DNA from: Acrasis kona
Taxonomy: Eukaryota; Heterolobosea; Eutetramitea; Acrasida; Acrasidae
NCBI GenBank assembly: GCA_026419775.2
Contig: JAOPGA020001480.1
Coordinates: 1-36,966, forward strand
Length of the DNA: 36,966 nucleotides
Direction of reading: 5' to 3'
The translations under genes were made by a program, and so were the position numbers. The first letter of the stretch is position 1; each line of letters starts with the position of its first letter. This document shows positions 10,283 through 19,926 of the stretch, piece by piece. The notes below the pieces were generated by a model, which saw only the letters and a list, made by a program, of their open reading frames with translations, had not been told where the DNA came from and made no database searches.

Positions 10283-10750
10283 TTACATTTTATAAATCTT
10301 ATTGATTCCTTTAGTTTTACTCTTGGATACGATCTTTTGCCTTCTTCTCTCATATAGTGTTAGTGATATTTGTATTTTACTTGAAGAATTTCTTTTTAAA
10401 ATCTTTTTGGTAGTTGGTGCGTAGAATGGCTCTATTTTGATATCATCATCAAGTTCACTGCACTCAAAGTATTCATTTGTATCATATTCTTCAAGTGGTG
10501 GAAGTTCCACAAGAAATTCAGTGCCATGTTTGGCAAGGTCGTACGATTCTTTCAATGATGCAGATGGTGTTATACAGTTTGATTTAAAAGTGTCGGTTTC
10601 TGTTGATACCATGTCATTTAACAACTTGAAAACGTCATCTTCTTGTATAGTTGTTGGAGATGATATTGATTGTATGCATTTGTTTACTGCTTGGTCGGTA
10701 ACTGTGAAGTCACTGAAGTTAAGATCAATTGGTGTGTAACTCTCTAGCAT
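10283..10750 (-). CDS. hypothetical protein, 155 aa
   Basis: An ATG ORF starts MLESYTPIDLNFSDFTVTDQ. It has an acidic centre (LPPLEEYDTNEYFECSELDD) and a basic C-terminus including FYAPTTKKILKR and LYERRRQKIVSKSKTK. No family is recognised. It looks largely disordered, with a basic, possibly nucleic-acid-binding tail. An upstream in-frame stop fixes the ATG as the earliest one. Part of its C-terminal coding sequence is repeated in inverted orientation at about 11229-11315. Confidence 0.5.
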   Translation of the reverse strand: MLESYTPIDLNFSDFTVTDQAVNKCIQSISSPTTIQEDDVFKLLNDMVSTETDTFKSNCITPSASLKESYDLAKHGTEFLVELPPLEEYDTNEYFECSELDDDIKIEPFYAPTTKKILKRNSSSKIQISLTLYERRRQKIVSKSKTKGINKIYKM

Positions 10751-11022
10751 TCTCCGTGTAGGCAATCTTTCTTCCGAAAAAATTCATAAATAGTGTTTTT
10801 GGCACTACCGAAATAGAAATTTACAATACAGCCATGCTGTTATTGGACGCCTAAATACACGGTTAAAAATTCCAATAGCCATAACTCCTTTTTAACTTAC
10901 AACGAAATAGCTGTTACACTGAACAATGAATATTTTTATTCATTTATGCCATTTGAATGCTTACTTATATGCTGGTTCTTACTTAACCTCCACCAAGTAG
11001 TTTGGCGAACTAAATTGTAATA

Positions 11023-11169
11023 ATGGGAGTCAGAAATTTCACAGTATGTGACGCAACACCTAGCTCTTCTTCATCGCCTGCAATGCCCACATTAAATTTA
11101 AAGAAGAGCACCCCAAATAGAAAATTTACACATCCACAACCTAAGATATCTTTGATGAAGAAGAAATAA
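11023..11169 (+). CDS. small Ser/Lys-rich ORF, 48 aa
   Basis: An ATG ORF codes MGVRNFTVCDATPSSSSSPA and ends KISLMKKK before TAA. It lies just upstream of the inverted duplicate of the 10283-10750 gene and may be part of the same decayed paralogue. FTV at its start recalls DFTVTDQ of that gene, but the match is too short to prove it. No other similarity is recognised. Confidence 0.25.
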   Translation: MGVRNFTVCDATPSSSSSPAMPTLNLKKSTPNRKFTHPQPKISLMKKK

Positions 11170-11180
11170 ACAGCAAGCGT

Positions 11181-11381
11181 ATGTCGCACGCTTGGACTTT
11201 AAAGTATAAGAAGAAAGTAGTGTCATTCTACGCACCAACTACCAAAAGATTAAAATACAAATATCACACATTATATGAGAGAAGAAGGCAAAAGATTGTA
11301 TCTAAGAGTAATCTCACATGTCATAGATACTCGAACCACAATGGTACCATACAAACTAAGATTGCTTCCAAAACAAATTGA
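11181..11381 (+). pseudogene. inverted partial duplicate of the 10283-10750 gene
   Basis: On the plus strand this frame encodes FYAPTTKRLKYKYHTLYERR followed by RQKIVSKSN. This is nearly identical to the C-terminal part of the minus-strand gene next door (FYAPTTKK...LYERRRQKIVSKSK). The DNA also matches: a block coding FYAPTTK and a second block coding LYERRRQKIVSKS are nearly base-identical, with a short stretch lost between them. The first ~15 residues (MSHAWTLKYKKKVVS) have no counterpart. It is either a truncated copy or a recombined small gene. A 36-aa ORF at 11341-11451 (MVPYKLRLLPKQIEFTLKE) overlaps its end, and its status is unknown. Confidence 0.55.
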
Positions 11382-11595
11382 ATTCACCCTAAAAGAGAAA
11401 CCTTTTCAATTTGTTCACCTGTACTCCACTCACCTCACCAACATCCTCTAGCGACAAAAATCGAACCACTTGCTGTTCAAAATTATCAATACCAATAGGA
11501 TATTAATAAACTCTTTTTCATCACACTTCTTTGGCAGAATTTCTTTCATTGTATACTACTCCTATGTAGTAAATCCCCGAAGGATATTGGGCTAG

Positions 11596-13067
11596 ATGCA
11601 CAACACAACAATTCACGTTCAACCGTGTCATTTTTGGTATTTGTTACAAAATTTTATGAAGAAATATTTATTTCAACAGCACAAACTACCTCATGTCTTT
11701 TCAAAGGGAGCACGCAAGCAATATTTGGCTGTTATCGGAAGAGCCCTTATACTAAATCTTGTAATTGTAGCTTTGACATGTGTGATTGTTGGATTTTATG
11801 TTGGAAGCACTTGGAGTCCTACCTCATATCTTCGAAATTTAACAATACTATTAATCAACAAAGATGGAGGGACATTCGGAAATCAATTAGAGTCGTCCTT
11901 TTTATCAATACAGACTTTTGGGTGGCAGAGATCGAACACTACTGACTATACAACCCAATTAGTGGAGTATCATGCATGGGCAGCTCTGATTATTCCCGAA
12001 GGATTTACACAAAAATTAGAGAATAGCATTTTCAACAACGCCCCTTATCAAAATAATTCATTAATGTTATTTTATGAACAAGGAAGGTCCTACTCGGGCA
12101 GCAGGTTCTTAACCTCTGCAATTAGTTCTTCGTTGTATGCACTCAACTCTAGGTTCCAACAATTGCTCTTCAATAACTATTCACAGTATTTGACTGGATG
12201 TGATCCGAATCTGATTGCGCTTCCAATACCGCTTTCAACGACTGCGGTTAATCCAGTTCGGCTTTATGGTGAATTTGTAGCATCTGCTTTTACAATTCTT
12301 TTAATCATTACATTGTCTAGTTCATCTACACAAAACACTATACGTATTTATTCTCAAATGATTAATAAAGTAAATATACACCAATTGTTAGCTTGGAGAT
12401 TTTGTCACGCTTTATTTAATAATTTTATTTTATCTCTTGGTATTGCTTTGGTTGTGCTCTGGTATGGTACAAGTTTTACGAAGGGATGGTTCTGGTAAGA
12501 AGCTTGTTTTGCATCATTTCTGACAATTCATTAAGGTATTGGATGATTTTGTGGCTCACAATGGCGGCTTATGGAAGTTGTGTCGCGTTTCTAAATGTAT
12601 TGTGTGGTGTATATACGAACATGGCTTTTCCTGCATTTTTAATAATAAGTTACGCTGGCAGCGGCTCTGCAATTCCTTTAGAGCTTGCTGCTGGCTTCTT
12701 TAGATATGGTATTGTTCTTCCCATGTATCACTCTATATCTGGTTTTCGATATGTGATATTTGGAAGCGGTACACAGATTGGTTTGAATGTTGGTGTTTTG
12801 TTCTTGTATCTTGTAATTGGTCAACTTCTCACATACGGACTGGTTTTGTTGAAGCTATGGAATCGTGAAAGATTGAAACTAAAAAGCCAGGATAAAAAAA
12901 AGAAGACATATGTAAATTTATCAAATAAAGACGACCAAGAACTTGAGAAGACGAAGGTAAACAATGTTGGATTGAAAGAAAAATTTGGAGCGAGCGATAA
13001 AGACCCACAACATGAACACAATGTAGCGTTCAATAACATGACTGACGAACACATTAAAGAACATTAA
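11596..13067 (+). CDS. SNG1/DUF3533-like multi-pass membrane protein, 476 aa
   Basis: Two exons (11596-12494 and 12536-13067) join across a 41-nt GT-AG intron in phase. The layout is that of the DUF3533/SNG1 family, related to ABC-2 and YhgE/Pip membrane proteins. A first membrane helix (LILNLVIVALTCVIVGFYVG) is followed by a large non-cytosolic domain. That domain carries several Asn-X-Ser/Thr sites and the family-like phrase LLINKDGG. Then come about five more hydrophobic helices, including YGSCVAFLNVLCG and a C-terminal LFLYLVIGQLLTYGLVLL. A charged cytosolic tail of about 75 residues ends the protein. Yeast SNG1 is linked to drug resistance and lipid asymmetry; that role is not shown here. 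The start could also be the internal ATG at 11656. Confidence 0.75.
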
Positions 13068-13228
13068 TTTACTTTTGAAAACATTTTCTTACATTTCTCA
13101 TCGATGCAATGAACCATTTTTGTTATAACTGCATTGAATATGAATGAGTTTGATTAATACTTTCGACCAGCATGCATTCGTTCGTTGTAATATACTTCAA
13201 ACATAGTCATGAAAGTTGGCGATCAACC

Positions 13229-16152
13229 ATGAACCTTCTACCCTTTCATAACAAGATTATCGATGAGTTTATCACAGAGGATGGTCTAATGATTATATCA
13301 ACAGGCTTGGGCCTAGAAAAAATAATTGCGTCTATTATCGCTCCATACTGCGACCCACATCAACTCGTTTTCGTGCTCAATCCTGAGGGAAGCTCAGAGA
13401 ATTACCTTGATGAACTTTTAATAGAGAAAGGTGTCACGCAGAATCTTCTTCCGAAAAAGATCACGAATGAATTCAGCCACTCGGACAGATCTGAGATTTA
13501 CTTACAAGGAGGGGTTATGTTCGCTACAAGTAGAATTTTAATTGTTGACATGCTGCAAGACAGGCTCCCTATGCATTTAATTTCCGGCATCATTGTTACG
13601 CACGCAGAGAGATTAACAGAGACTTGTAGCGAAGCATTCATACTTCGTTTGTATCGCTTAGCCAATCAGGTATAGTGCACTTTGTTTATAATCTAATCAT
13701 CATTCAGAAAGGATTTGTTAAAGCATTTTCAGAAGAAGCAAATGACTTTGTAAGAGGGTTTGCGCACGTTGAGTCTGTTATGAAATTGTTGTTTGTTGAA
13801 AAATTATTCTTGTGGCCAAGATTTCATACTTTTGTTGGTAAAGATCTAGACTCTAGGGTAGTGGAGTGCATTGATGTGTTTGCAAAAATGTCTCCTAGCC
13901 AAAAAGGCATTGAAAATGCAATCATCGACATTATCAAAGAAACATTAAATGAAATAAAGAGGTGTAGTCCAGGAGTAAGTTCATGTTCAACGAAAACACT
14001 CTAACTGTTGAAAGATGGATCTGTCCGACTTTACAGTAGAAAACAGTTACCATAAAAGTTTCGATCGCATCATCACTAACCAACTCAAACCAATATGGAA
14101 CACCATTACTAGAAAAACAAAAACACTCATAGAAGACTTACGAACCATGCGAAAACTTTTATTGTAAGTATTGTTTCATTATTCAATCCCAATATTTTGT
14201 AGTTACCTTCAGCGCTATGACTGCGTGACCTTTTACAATTTCCTACAAACGTTAAAACTTTCGGAAGGACAATTTGGCATACCAAAATCAAACTGGATAT
14301 TGACTGACCAAGGAGATGACATTTTTGAACTTTCAAAGAATAGAGTTTATCAATTAATCACCCGACAAATACAAACACCTCCCAAGAAGCAAAAAACTTT
14401 GACACAAATGGCAACTAACAGACAGTCACCGAATACAGAAACAGTCGAAGATCTTTATATGGTACTAGAAGAAAATCCAAAGTGGCAGAGACTTGACGAA
14501 ATACTTGATGAGATCAACGAAGAGATCACAACAACCAACGACAAGAGCGTTAGCGGAAAAGTCCTGGTAATGTGCGGAGATGACAAGACAACCAACCAAG
14601 TACAAGATTACCTTAGAGTTGGCGCAAGGTCAATGTTGCTTAATTTGGTTCACAGGTTAATTGGCGCACAAGTAAGAAGACAGAATGAAAGCTTGGAAAA
14701 AAGTATGTTTTTGTTTTTTTTAAAAGTCTAACATTTTTTAAGATACTGCTACAAAAACAAGTGTAAGACCACAATCAGCACAATATACTAGAGGAAGAGG
14801 ATCATCATCAACAACTCCAAAAGCAACAAGAGGTAGGAAAAGAAATTCCTCAGGAACAACACCTTCGCCTGGTTCAAAAAAAGATAAGGAAGTCAGATTA
14901 TTATCAGCAGAACTGTAACTACATTTATTTCGAAAACACATTAATCATGAAACATTGTAGAAATGCATCCAAAAAGTACACACAAAAGCTTTTGGCTCCC
15001 CTTCAAGCGGTTCAACGTCTACAAACATCGCAAACATCACAAACATCACAAACACCCGTGACTGCTAGTGAGGACAATGTCATTTCACACTTTGAAATCA
15101 TTCCACATCCTATTAATAATAAACAAATGCAAGTTATTGTATCTTCTTTGAATGACGTCACGACTTTGTTGGATCGTCAAAGACCTAGTTTTGTTGTTTT
15201 GTTTGACCACAACCTTTCCTTGATTCGGAAATTAGAAGTTTACAAGAATTCTAATCCTGGATCTGCCTTTCGTGTATACCTAATCATCTATGATCGGGAG
15301 AGTGTTGAGTTTAAGCAGTACCTGAGTGTTCTGAGCAGAGAACAAGAGAGCTTTAAACAATTAATCTCAATCAAGTCAAGACTGCAAATTCCTAGCATGG
15401 AGAGCTTGTTAACGCTTGTCAAAGATGTAAATATGCGCTTGGTAGGAGAGCAGTTTGTGAATCTAGAAAATACTGTTGTAGTTGATATGAGAGAGTTCAG
15501 AAGCAGTCTTCCTAGTTTGTTAAATTTGTCTGGCATGAAAGTCATTCCCATCCAATTACGTGTCGGAGATTATGTTGTGACCCGCGACTTGTGCGTTGAA
15601 AGAAAGAGCACTGTTGATCTGTGGCAAAGTTTAACGGGCGGTAGATTGTTCACACAGTGTGAAAGCATGTTAAGACATTACAAACACGCAGCTCTCTTGA
15701 TTGAATTTGATGCCAGGCAAGCATTCACTCTCATGGAGGTTTGGGAATTCCAAAGCGAAGTATCAGGGTCGCACATTATTAGCAAACTGGCTCTCCTTAC
15801 CATGCATTTTCCAAGATTAAAAATCTTTTGGACAAGAACAGCCTCCATGACTGCAAAGTTGTTTAAAGAGTTGAAGAATGATGCCGGAACAACAGCAGAA
15901 CCAGATCCTGCCGCAGCCCAAAACTTTGGAACAGGAGAAGGAGATGACGACAATGATGCAAACATGCAAGCTATTGAGTTCTTGAAGAGATTACCTGGTG
16001 TCGACGAAAGTAACGTTTACAAGATTATATCAAGAGTTGCTACATTGTATGACTTGTCTCAATTGAGTTTGCCACAGCTGACATCTATTATTGGGGAGGC
16101 GAGTGCGAAGAAATTGTATACATTTTTAAATGAAAGCAATAATCTTGGTTAA
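13229..16152 (+). CDS. XPF: XPF/ERCC4 structure-specific endonuclease, 906 aa
   Basis: XPF is the catalytic partner of ERCC1. It cuts 5' of bulky lesions in nucleotide excision repair and acts on crosslinks and branched DNA. Six exons are joined by introns 13670-13707, 13975-14014, 14164-14202, 14703-14742 and 14915-14960 (38-46 nt), giving exactly 907 codons. The N-terminus is the degenerate helicase-like region, with LQGGVMFATSRILIVDMLQD, AFILRLYRLANQ and KLFLWPRFH. LRTMRKLLFYLQRYDCVTFY follows. A low-complexity linker (repeated QTSQTS) precedes the nuclease, whose GDY...ERKSTVD active-site motif is intact at about residues 712-729. A C-terminal helix-hairpin-helix domain (LKRLPGVDESNVYKI) ends the protein. 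An in-frame ATG at 13172 would add 19 residues; the later one fits the family better. Confidence 0.95.
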
Positions 16153-16176
16153 ATCAACTGTATTGTACATTTTTAT

Positions 16177-16530
16177 TTAAACATTATTCATAATTGCTCC
16201 TACTAGCACGAAAAAGAACAGTACTAGTGATATAGCGACTCTTCCTGAACTATTTCCTTCCGCATAATGTTGTTGTTGTTGTGGGTATTGATTGTTGTTG
16301 CCTTTGAATACGAAGGGCTTTCCGGATTGCCATGTTATTCCTGTCACGTTGTCTTTATTATAGTGAATGTGTGACATCATTCCGGATGTGAACGTTGCGT
16401 TACCGTCTACATAACAGACTGGGCCAGAGTTTGAAATTAAAACTGGGAAATCTACAGCAGCTCCTGCATGAGCGCACTTGAGAAAAACTACCACTAGTCC
16501 TAAGACAATGAATACGTTGAATCTTGACAT
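16177..16530 (-). CDS. small secreted, probably GPI- or membrane-anchored protein, 117 aa
   Basis: The ORF starts MSRFNVFIVLGLVVVFLKCA, a clear signal peptide with cleavage likely after HAG or nearby. A short ectodomain follows, with two Cys, three Asn-X-Ser/Thr sites (NAT, NVT, NSS) and a Gln/Asn-rich patch (QYPQQQQHY). The C-terminus is a hydrophobic stretch (AISLVLFFFVLVGAIM) with only NNV after it. That is typical of GPI-attachment signals or a tail anchor. No family recognised. It is convergent with XPF, 24 bp away. Confidence 0.6.
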   Translation of the reverse strand: MSRFNVFIVLGLVVVFLKCAHAGAAVDFPVLISNSGPVCYVDGNATFTSGMMSHIHYNKDNVTGITWQSGKPFVFKGNNNQYPQQQQHYAEGNSSGRVAISLVLFFFVLVGAIMNNV

Positions 16531-16713
16531 TGTCTATGTGGTGTTTGGTCTGCTGTTGTTGTGTTCTGTATTTGATGCCTCCAACAACGATAACTGAAAT
16601 TATTTATACATCTACAATATACATAATAGTACATATTGAAATCTCCTATTTAAGAGTTGATAATAATAAGATTTATTTACATTTTAATAAATTGATAATT
16701 TACAAATATTACT

Positions 16714-17427
16714 TTATTCTTCTGGCTCAACAATCTCGCTAGTTGATTCGACGGACGGTTTGTTTGGATTGTTTTCTAATAACCAGTATGCCAGCCATTT
16801 CTCATATATTAAAAACAATCATTGGAAAGAACAACTTACCAGAGGTTCCTGTGGTTTTTCCTTTGCAAGCTTTGTGAGACCCTGAATTAGTACAGCATTT
16901 AGTTCTTGCTGAATATATTCTTTAGATTCTTGATTACTCAACGATGGTTCCACACTTAGTTTGGGGAAGAAGAATTTTAGTTCTCTCCTAGCGCTAGTTA
17001 AACTATCACTACCGTGCACTGCGTTGTTTGTCATATTTTTTCCGTAAATGGCCCTTAGTGAAGTGGGATGATTCTTCCTAGCATCGTCAACGTTGGTAGG
17101 ACCCATTAGCTTTCTCCACTCTTTTACTGCATCATGCTTGCATAGCGCCATTACAACTATGGGTCCACTACAGGTTTGTTATGATTATAAGTAAAATTTA
17201 TACCTTGTCATGTATTCTATCAATTTTTCGTAAAAGGATTTACCTTCATGTTCTTTGTAGAATTCTCCTGCTCTTTCCCTACTTAGTTGCATTGTTTCAT
17301 GACGAATTATCGTGAATCCTTCGTCAATAATCCTCTCGAATATATCCTCTTTTTTGTGCGATGCATCTGGTTTGATAATTCCGAATGTTTTTTGTATATC
17401 TCGTGTGGTATCGAACTCGACGGACAT
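16714..17427 (-). CDS. NME5: NME5-type nucleoside diphosphate kinase homologue with DPY30-like tail, 212 aa
   Basis: Three exons (17427-17204, 17167-16840, 16800-16714) with introns of 36 and 39 nt give 213 codons, close to the animal NME5 length. The NDK fold begins TFGIIKPDASHKK. It continues with the GPIVVMALCKHDAVKEWRKL strand-helix and contains NNAVHGSDS, which keeps the catalytic-type His. After the kinase domain come YIQQELNAVLIQGLTKLAKE and then KWLAYWLLENNPNKP, a DPY30-type dimerisation motif. This combination is characteristic of NME5, a radial-spoke/axonemal protein (RSP23 family). It therefore points to flagellar capacity. The last 28 residues lie in a separate small exon not visible as an ORF. 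The C-terminus is acidic (EIVEPEE). Confidence 0.88.
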
Positions 17428-17651
17428 GGCTTCGTAGTATTTTGTTGTAACAGCTTTATTGGCGCCATTAGATAATCAGTTGATAAGCAATCATCAGTTT
17501 ATTTCAAAGTCTAAACATATTATAACTATCGGATTTAACCAATACATGTCCCGTTTATTTGTGTTAACACTTTAAGACTCTAGTATTCGTTGGACTTATT
17601 ATGTAAATTACTTCATTGAAGCTTCTGAATTTTAGTTAGGTCAACTTAAAA

Positions 17652-18260
17652 ATGGCACAAGACGCACGAAGCAATTTATATGTGGGTAGGATACCCCAAG
17701 AGTGGTCTAGGGAAACTCTAATGGATTTGTTTTCTGGTTTCGGTCCTATATCATCTCTTACTAAACTTCCCTTTAGGGACTATGGGTAATTGTCTTCACA
17801 TTACATGTCTGTTAATAAATGAGCTAGATTGATTAGGTACGCTTCTTATATCTCTGCAGACAAGGCAATTAAAGCAATGAATGGGCGTGAATTTGAAGAT
17901 AAAAAGATTATAGTAAAAGTTGCTGACAATCCTGCGAAGGATGCACAAAGAAATTATAATAACAATTATAATCAAGATGCGTACAATCTTGATAGCTATT
18001 CACACAATTCTTCTCTAGAGAACAAAAGGGACTCTCCTTATTTAGATTCAAGAGAATATAGACTAAAACTAAAGGATTTACGTTCAAAGGAAATAGATGG
18101 GCGTAGGAGTCCCATCGATGTTGTTGAGAATGCATTTTTTGCCGAGTTACAAAAACAAAAAACTGACGCTAATCCACAAGTCCAGGAAAATAACTTGTCC
18201 GATGACTTTGGTAGTAGCTATATTAATGCAGTTCTTGATGATTATATCTCACTAAAATAG
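17652..18260 (+). CDS. single-RRM RNA-binding protein, 185 aa
   Basis: Two exons (17652-17785 and 17837-18260) with a 51-nt intron give 186 codons. The N-terminal ~75 residues form one RNA-recognition motif. RNP2 is NLYVGR and RNP1 is degenerate but placed correctly, with DYGYASYIS formed across the splice. KAIKAMNGREFEDKKIIVKV ends the fold. The tail is Asn/Tyr-rich, with a repeated NNYN-type stretch, then a charged region with several Arg/Asp/Ser clusters. This resembles SR-like or hnRNP-like splicing regulators. No paralogue-specific name can be given. The intron removes no protein; it joins DYG to YAS. Confidence 0.85.
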
Positions 18261-18464
18261 GGTAGTAGTTTAGAATTCTTGCTCTTCTCAGATGTCCTAA
18301 ATGATTCTTCCACCCCTTGATAGTACATCTTTTGTCTGGAATAAATATAAATTTATTAGTAGTCTGTTGCCTTTTGTTTGATATCAAGGATTGTTGGCCA
18401 GTCTGTATTGGTCAACCTTTGTTGCAAATGGTCTTGGGACCCAAAACTTTGAACTTGCAAAGGG

Positions 18465-19211
18465 ATGAGCGACAACGAACATTTATTCGGTGACGATACT
18501 TTTGAAGATACTGCTAAACAATATCCTACTCACGAACATCCAGAGACAATCCACGAAGAGATTGATGAGGATAAAATAAAGTGGGGCATCAAGGGAGAAA
18601 AGGAAATGTACATTGAAAAGCTGGAAGAAAAGATGAATAAGGCAAGAGAAAAGCAAAAAAGTTTACCTGTTCCCGTTCCTAAAAACCAGGAGCCAATTAA
18701 AGAGGATCCAGTTAATCAATCACTTTTGGAAGATTCACAAAAAGAGGAGCATGATGACTTGACAATATATCAAGATGAATCAGAGACGTCCGTAATAGAG
18801 AAGGGCATTGTAAAGAGGAGATTCTACGATCCAAAGAGTGGCGAACTTACTAAGCCTCAAGATGTTAGTACCAATGCATGCCGCTACGTTCATGTTTACG
18901 TTCCTGAACTAAACAAAACAATTTTCATTCTAACTTGTGATCATGAACCTCAGTGCACACCTCCACGTACTGCCAGGAAAGCTACAATAGTCCGCGACCA
19001 AATACCAATATCATTAATCTCACCAGACCAAGATCAAGATGACTCTGATGCTGAATTATCCACAACCAGCTCAGAAAAGTCACAACAGTCGGAAGAACAA
19101 GAAGAAGAAGAAGAAGAAGAGTCATCAGAGGAAGAAGAAGCACAGCAAGAATATGATACATTCCAAGATGAACAAGACGATTTTGCATGTGACTTCCCAG
19201 ATGAAGATTAA
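18465..19211 (+). CDS. acidic, largely disordered protein, 248 aa
   Basis: The ORF starts MSDNEHLFGDDTFEDTAKQY and ends DFACDFPDED. It has a predicted coiled-coil segment (EKEMYIEKLEEKMNKAREKQ) near residue 50. A more ordered centre around residues 120-180 includes KRRFYDPKSGELTKPQD and KTIFILTCDHEPQCTPPRT. A long Glu/Ser run at the C-terminus (QEEEEEEESSEEEE) follows. The central PKSGELTKP...T.ACRYVHVYVPEL region may be a small conserved domain, but I do not recognise it. Nothing indicates secretion. Such acidic tails are common in chromatin or nucleolar proteins; that role is a guess. Confidence 0.5.
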   Translation: MSDNEHLFGDDTFEDTAKQYPTHEHPETIHEEIDEDKIKWGIKGEKEMYIEKLEEKMNKAREKQKSLPVPVPKNQEPIKEDPVNQSLLEDSQKEEHDDLTIYQDESETSVIEKGIVKRRFYDPKSGELTKPQDVSTNACRYVHVYVPELNKTIFILTCDHEPQCTPPRTARKATIVRDQIPISLISPDQDQDDSDAELSTTSSEKSQQSEEQEEEEEEESSEEEEAQQEYDTFQDEQDDFACDFPDED

Positions 19212-19387
19212 ATACTTTTTGCACTTTATTCACTACATTTTTGATATCGATGTCAAACAGCTCAAGGCGATCTAACAAAATACAGACAGAATAAATTAAA
19301 CGTTGTTTTGTCTAGAAATTTTGTATTGTTTTTATTTTTATTTAGTTTTATGTTACAGGTTGTCGGCGTGGTGACCTTTTTTGTGTT

Positions 19388-19591
19388 TTACGTGTTGTAC
19401 ATGTAAGCTTCTTCAGGTTGGTTCCAAGAGCTAACTCCAACTTCATAGTATATTATGTCTCCGAATATTGTTGGTTTGATGAACTTGCACGAGTCCTTCT
19501 TTAGTGTCTTTGTCTGTTTGATGGTTTGGGTCTTTTGGGCTTGAGCTGCAATGGTTGCGAATGACTTTACTGGTGTTGCGTAGTGTACCAT
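19388..19591 (-). CDS. small hypothetical protein, 67 aa
   Basis: An ATG ORF starts MVHYATPVKSFATIAAQAQK. It has a Lys/Thr repeat-like patch (KTQTIKQTKTLKK) and a C-terminal half (KPTIFGDIIYYEVGVSSWNQ) that looks folded rather than random. It ends EEAYMYNT. The Ala-rich amphipathic N-terminus could be a mitochondrial presequence. No family recognised. It is probably a real small gene, standing alone between the acidic protein and the secreted orphan. Confidence 0.4.
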   Translation of the reverse strand: MVHYATPVKSFATIAAQAQKTQTIKQTKTLKKDSCKFIKPTIFGDIIYYEVGVSSWNQPEEAYMYNT

Positions 19592-19926
19592 GTTATCTTT
19601 GTGCTTTTGTTTGATTTGAAATTGATGAAGGAAAAATTCAATTTAAACCTGGAGGGTCTTGAAGTTCAATACATGCATTGAAATGTTGAACTTCAAGCTT
19701 TTGTAACAGAGTCCAAGAAACTTGAATACATAATTCAACGGTATAAATTAATTTGGTTAGACCCACCCCACTCCGATGAAAACAATATAATACTATAGGC
19801 AGCATACAGATGGAAAGTATGATCAAGCATAGACCTTTAAATGCTGCCTCAATGTACTCAATCTACATTCTCAATTCCAATTTTTAAAGTACGTTGGAGG
19901 TGATGGATTACAAGTCCAGATCAAAA
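19592..19926. other. intergenic region with two inverted repeats
   Basis: There is no convincing ORF. Arms CTTGAAGTTCAA (19658-19669) and TTGAACTTCAAG (19686-19697) are perfect complements around a 16-nt loop. A second pair, AGGCAGCAT (19797-19805) and ATGCTGCCT (19841-19849), has a 35-nt loop. The stretch could hold an unannotated structured RNA or just the shared 3' ends of the flanking genes. I could not match it to U1-U6, SRP or snoRNA motifs. Confidence 0.4.
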
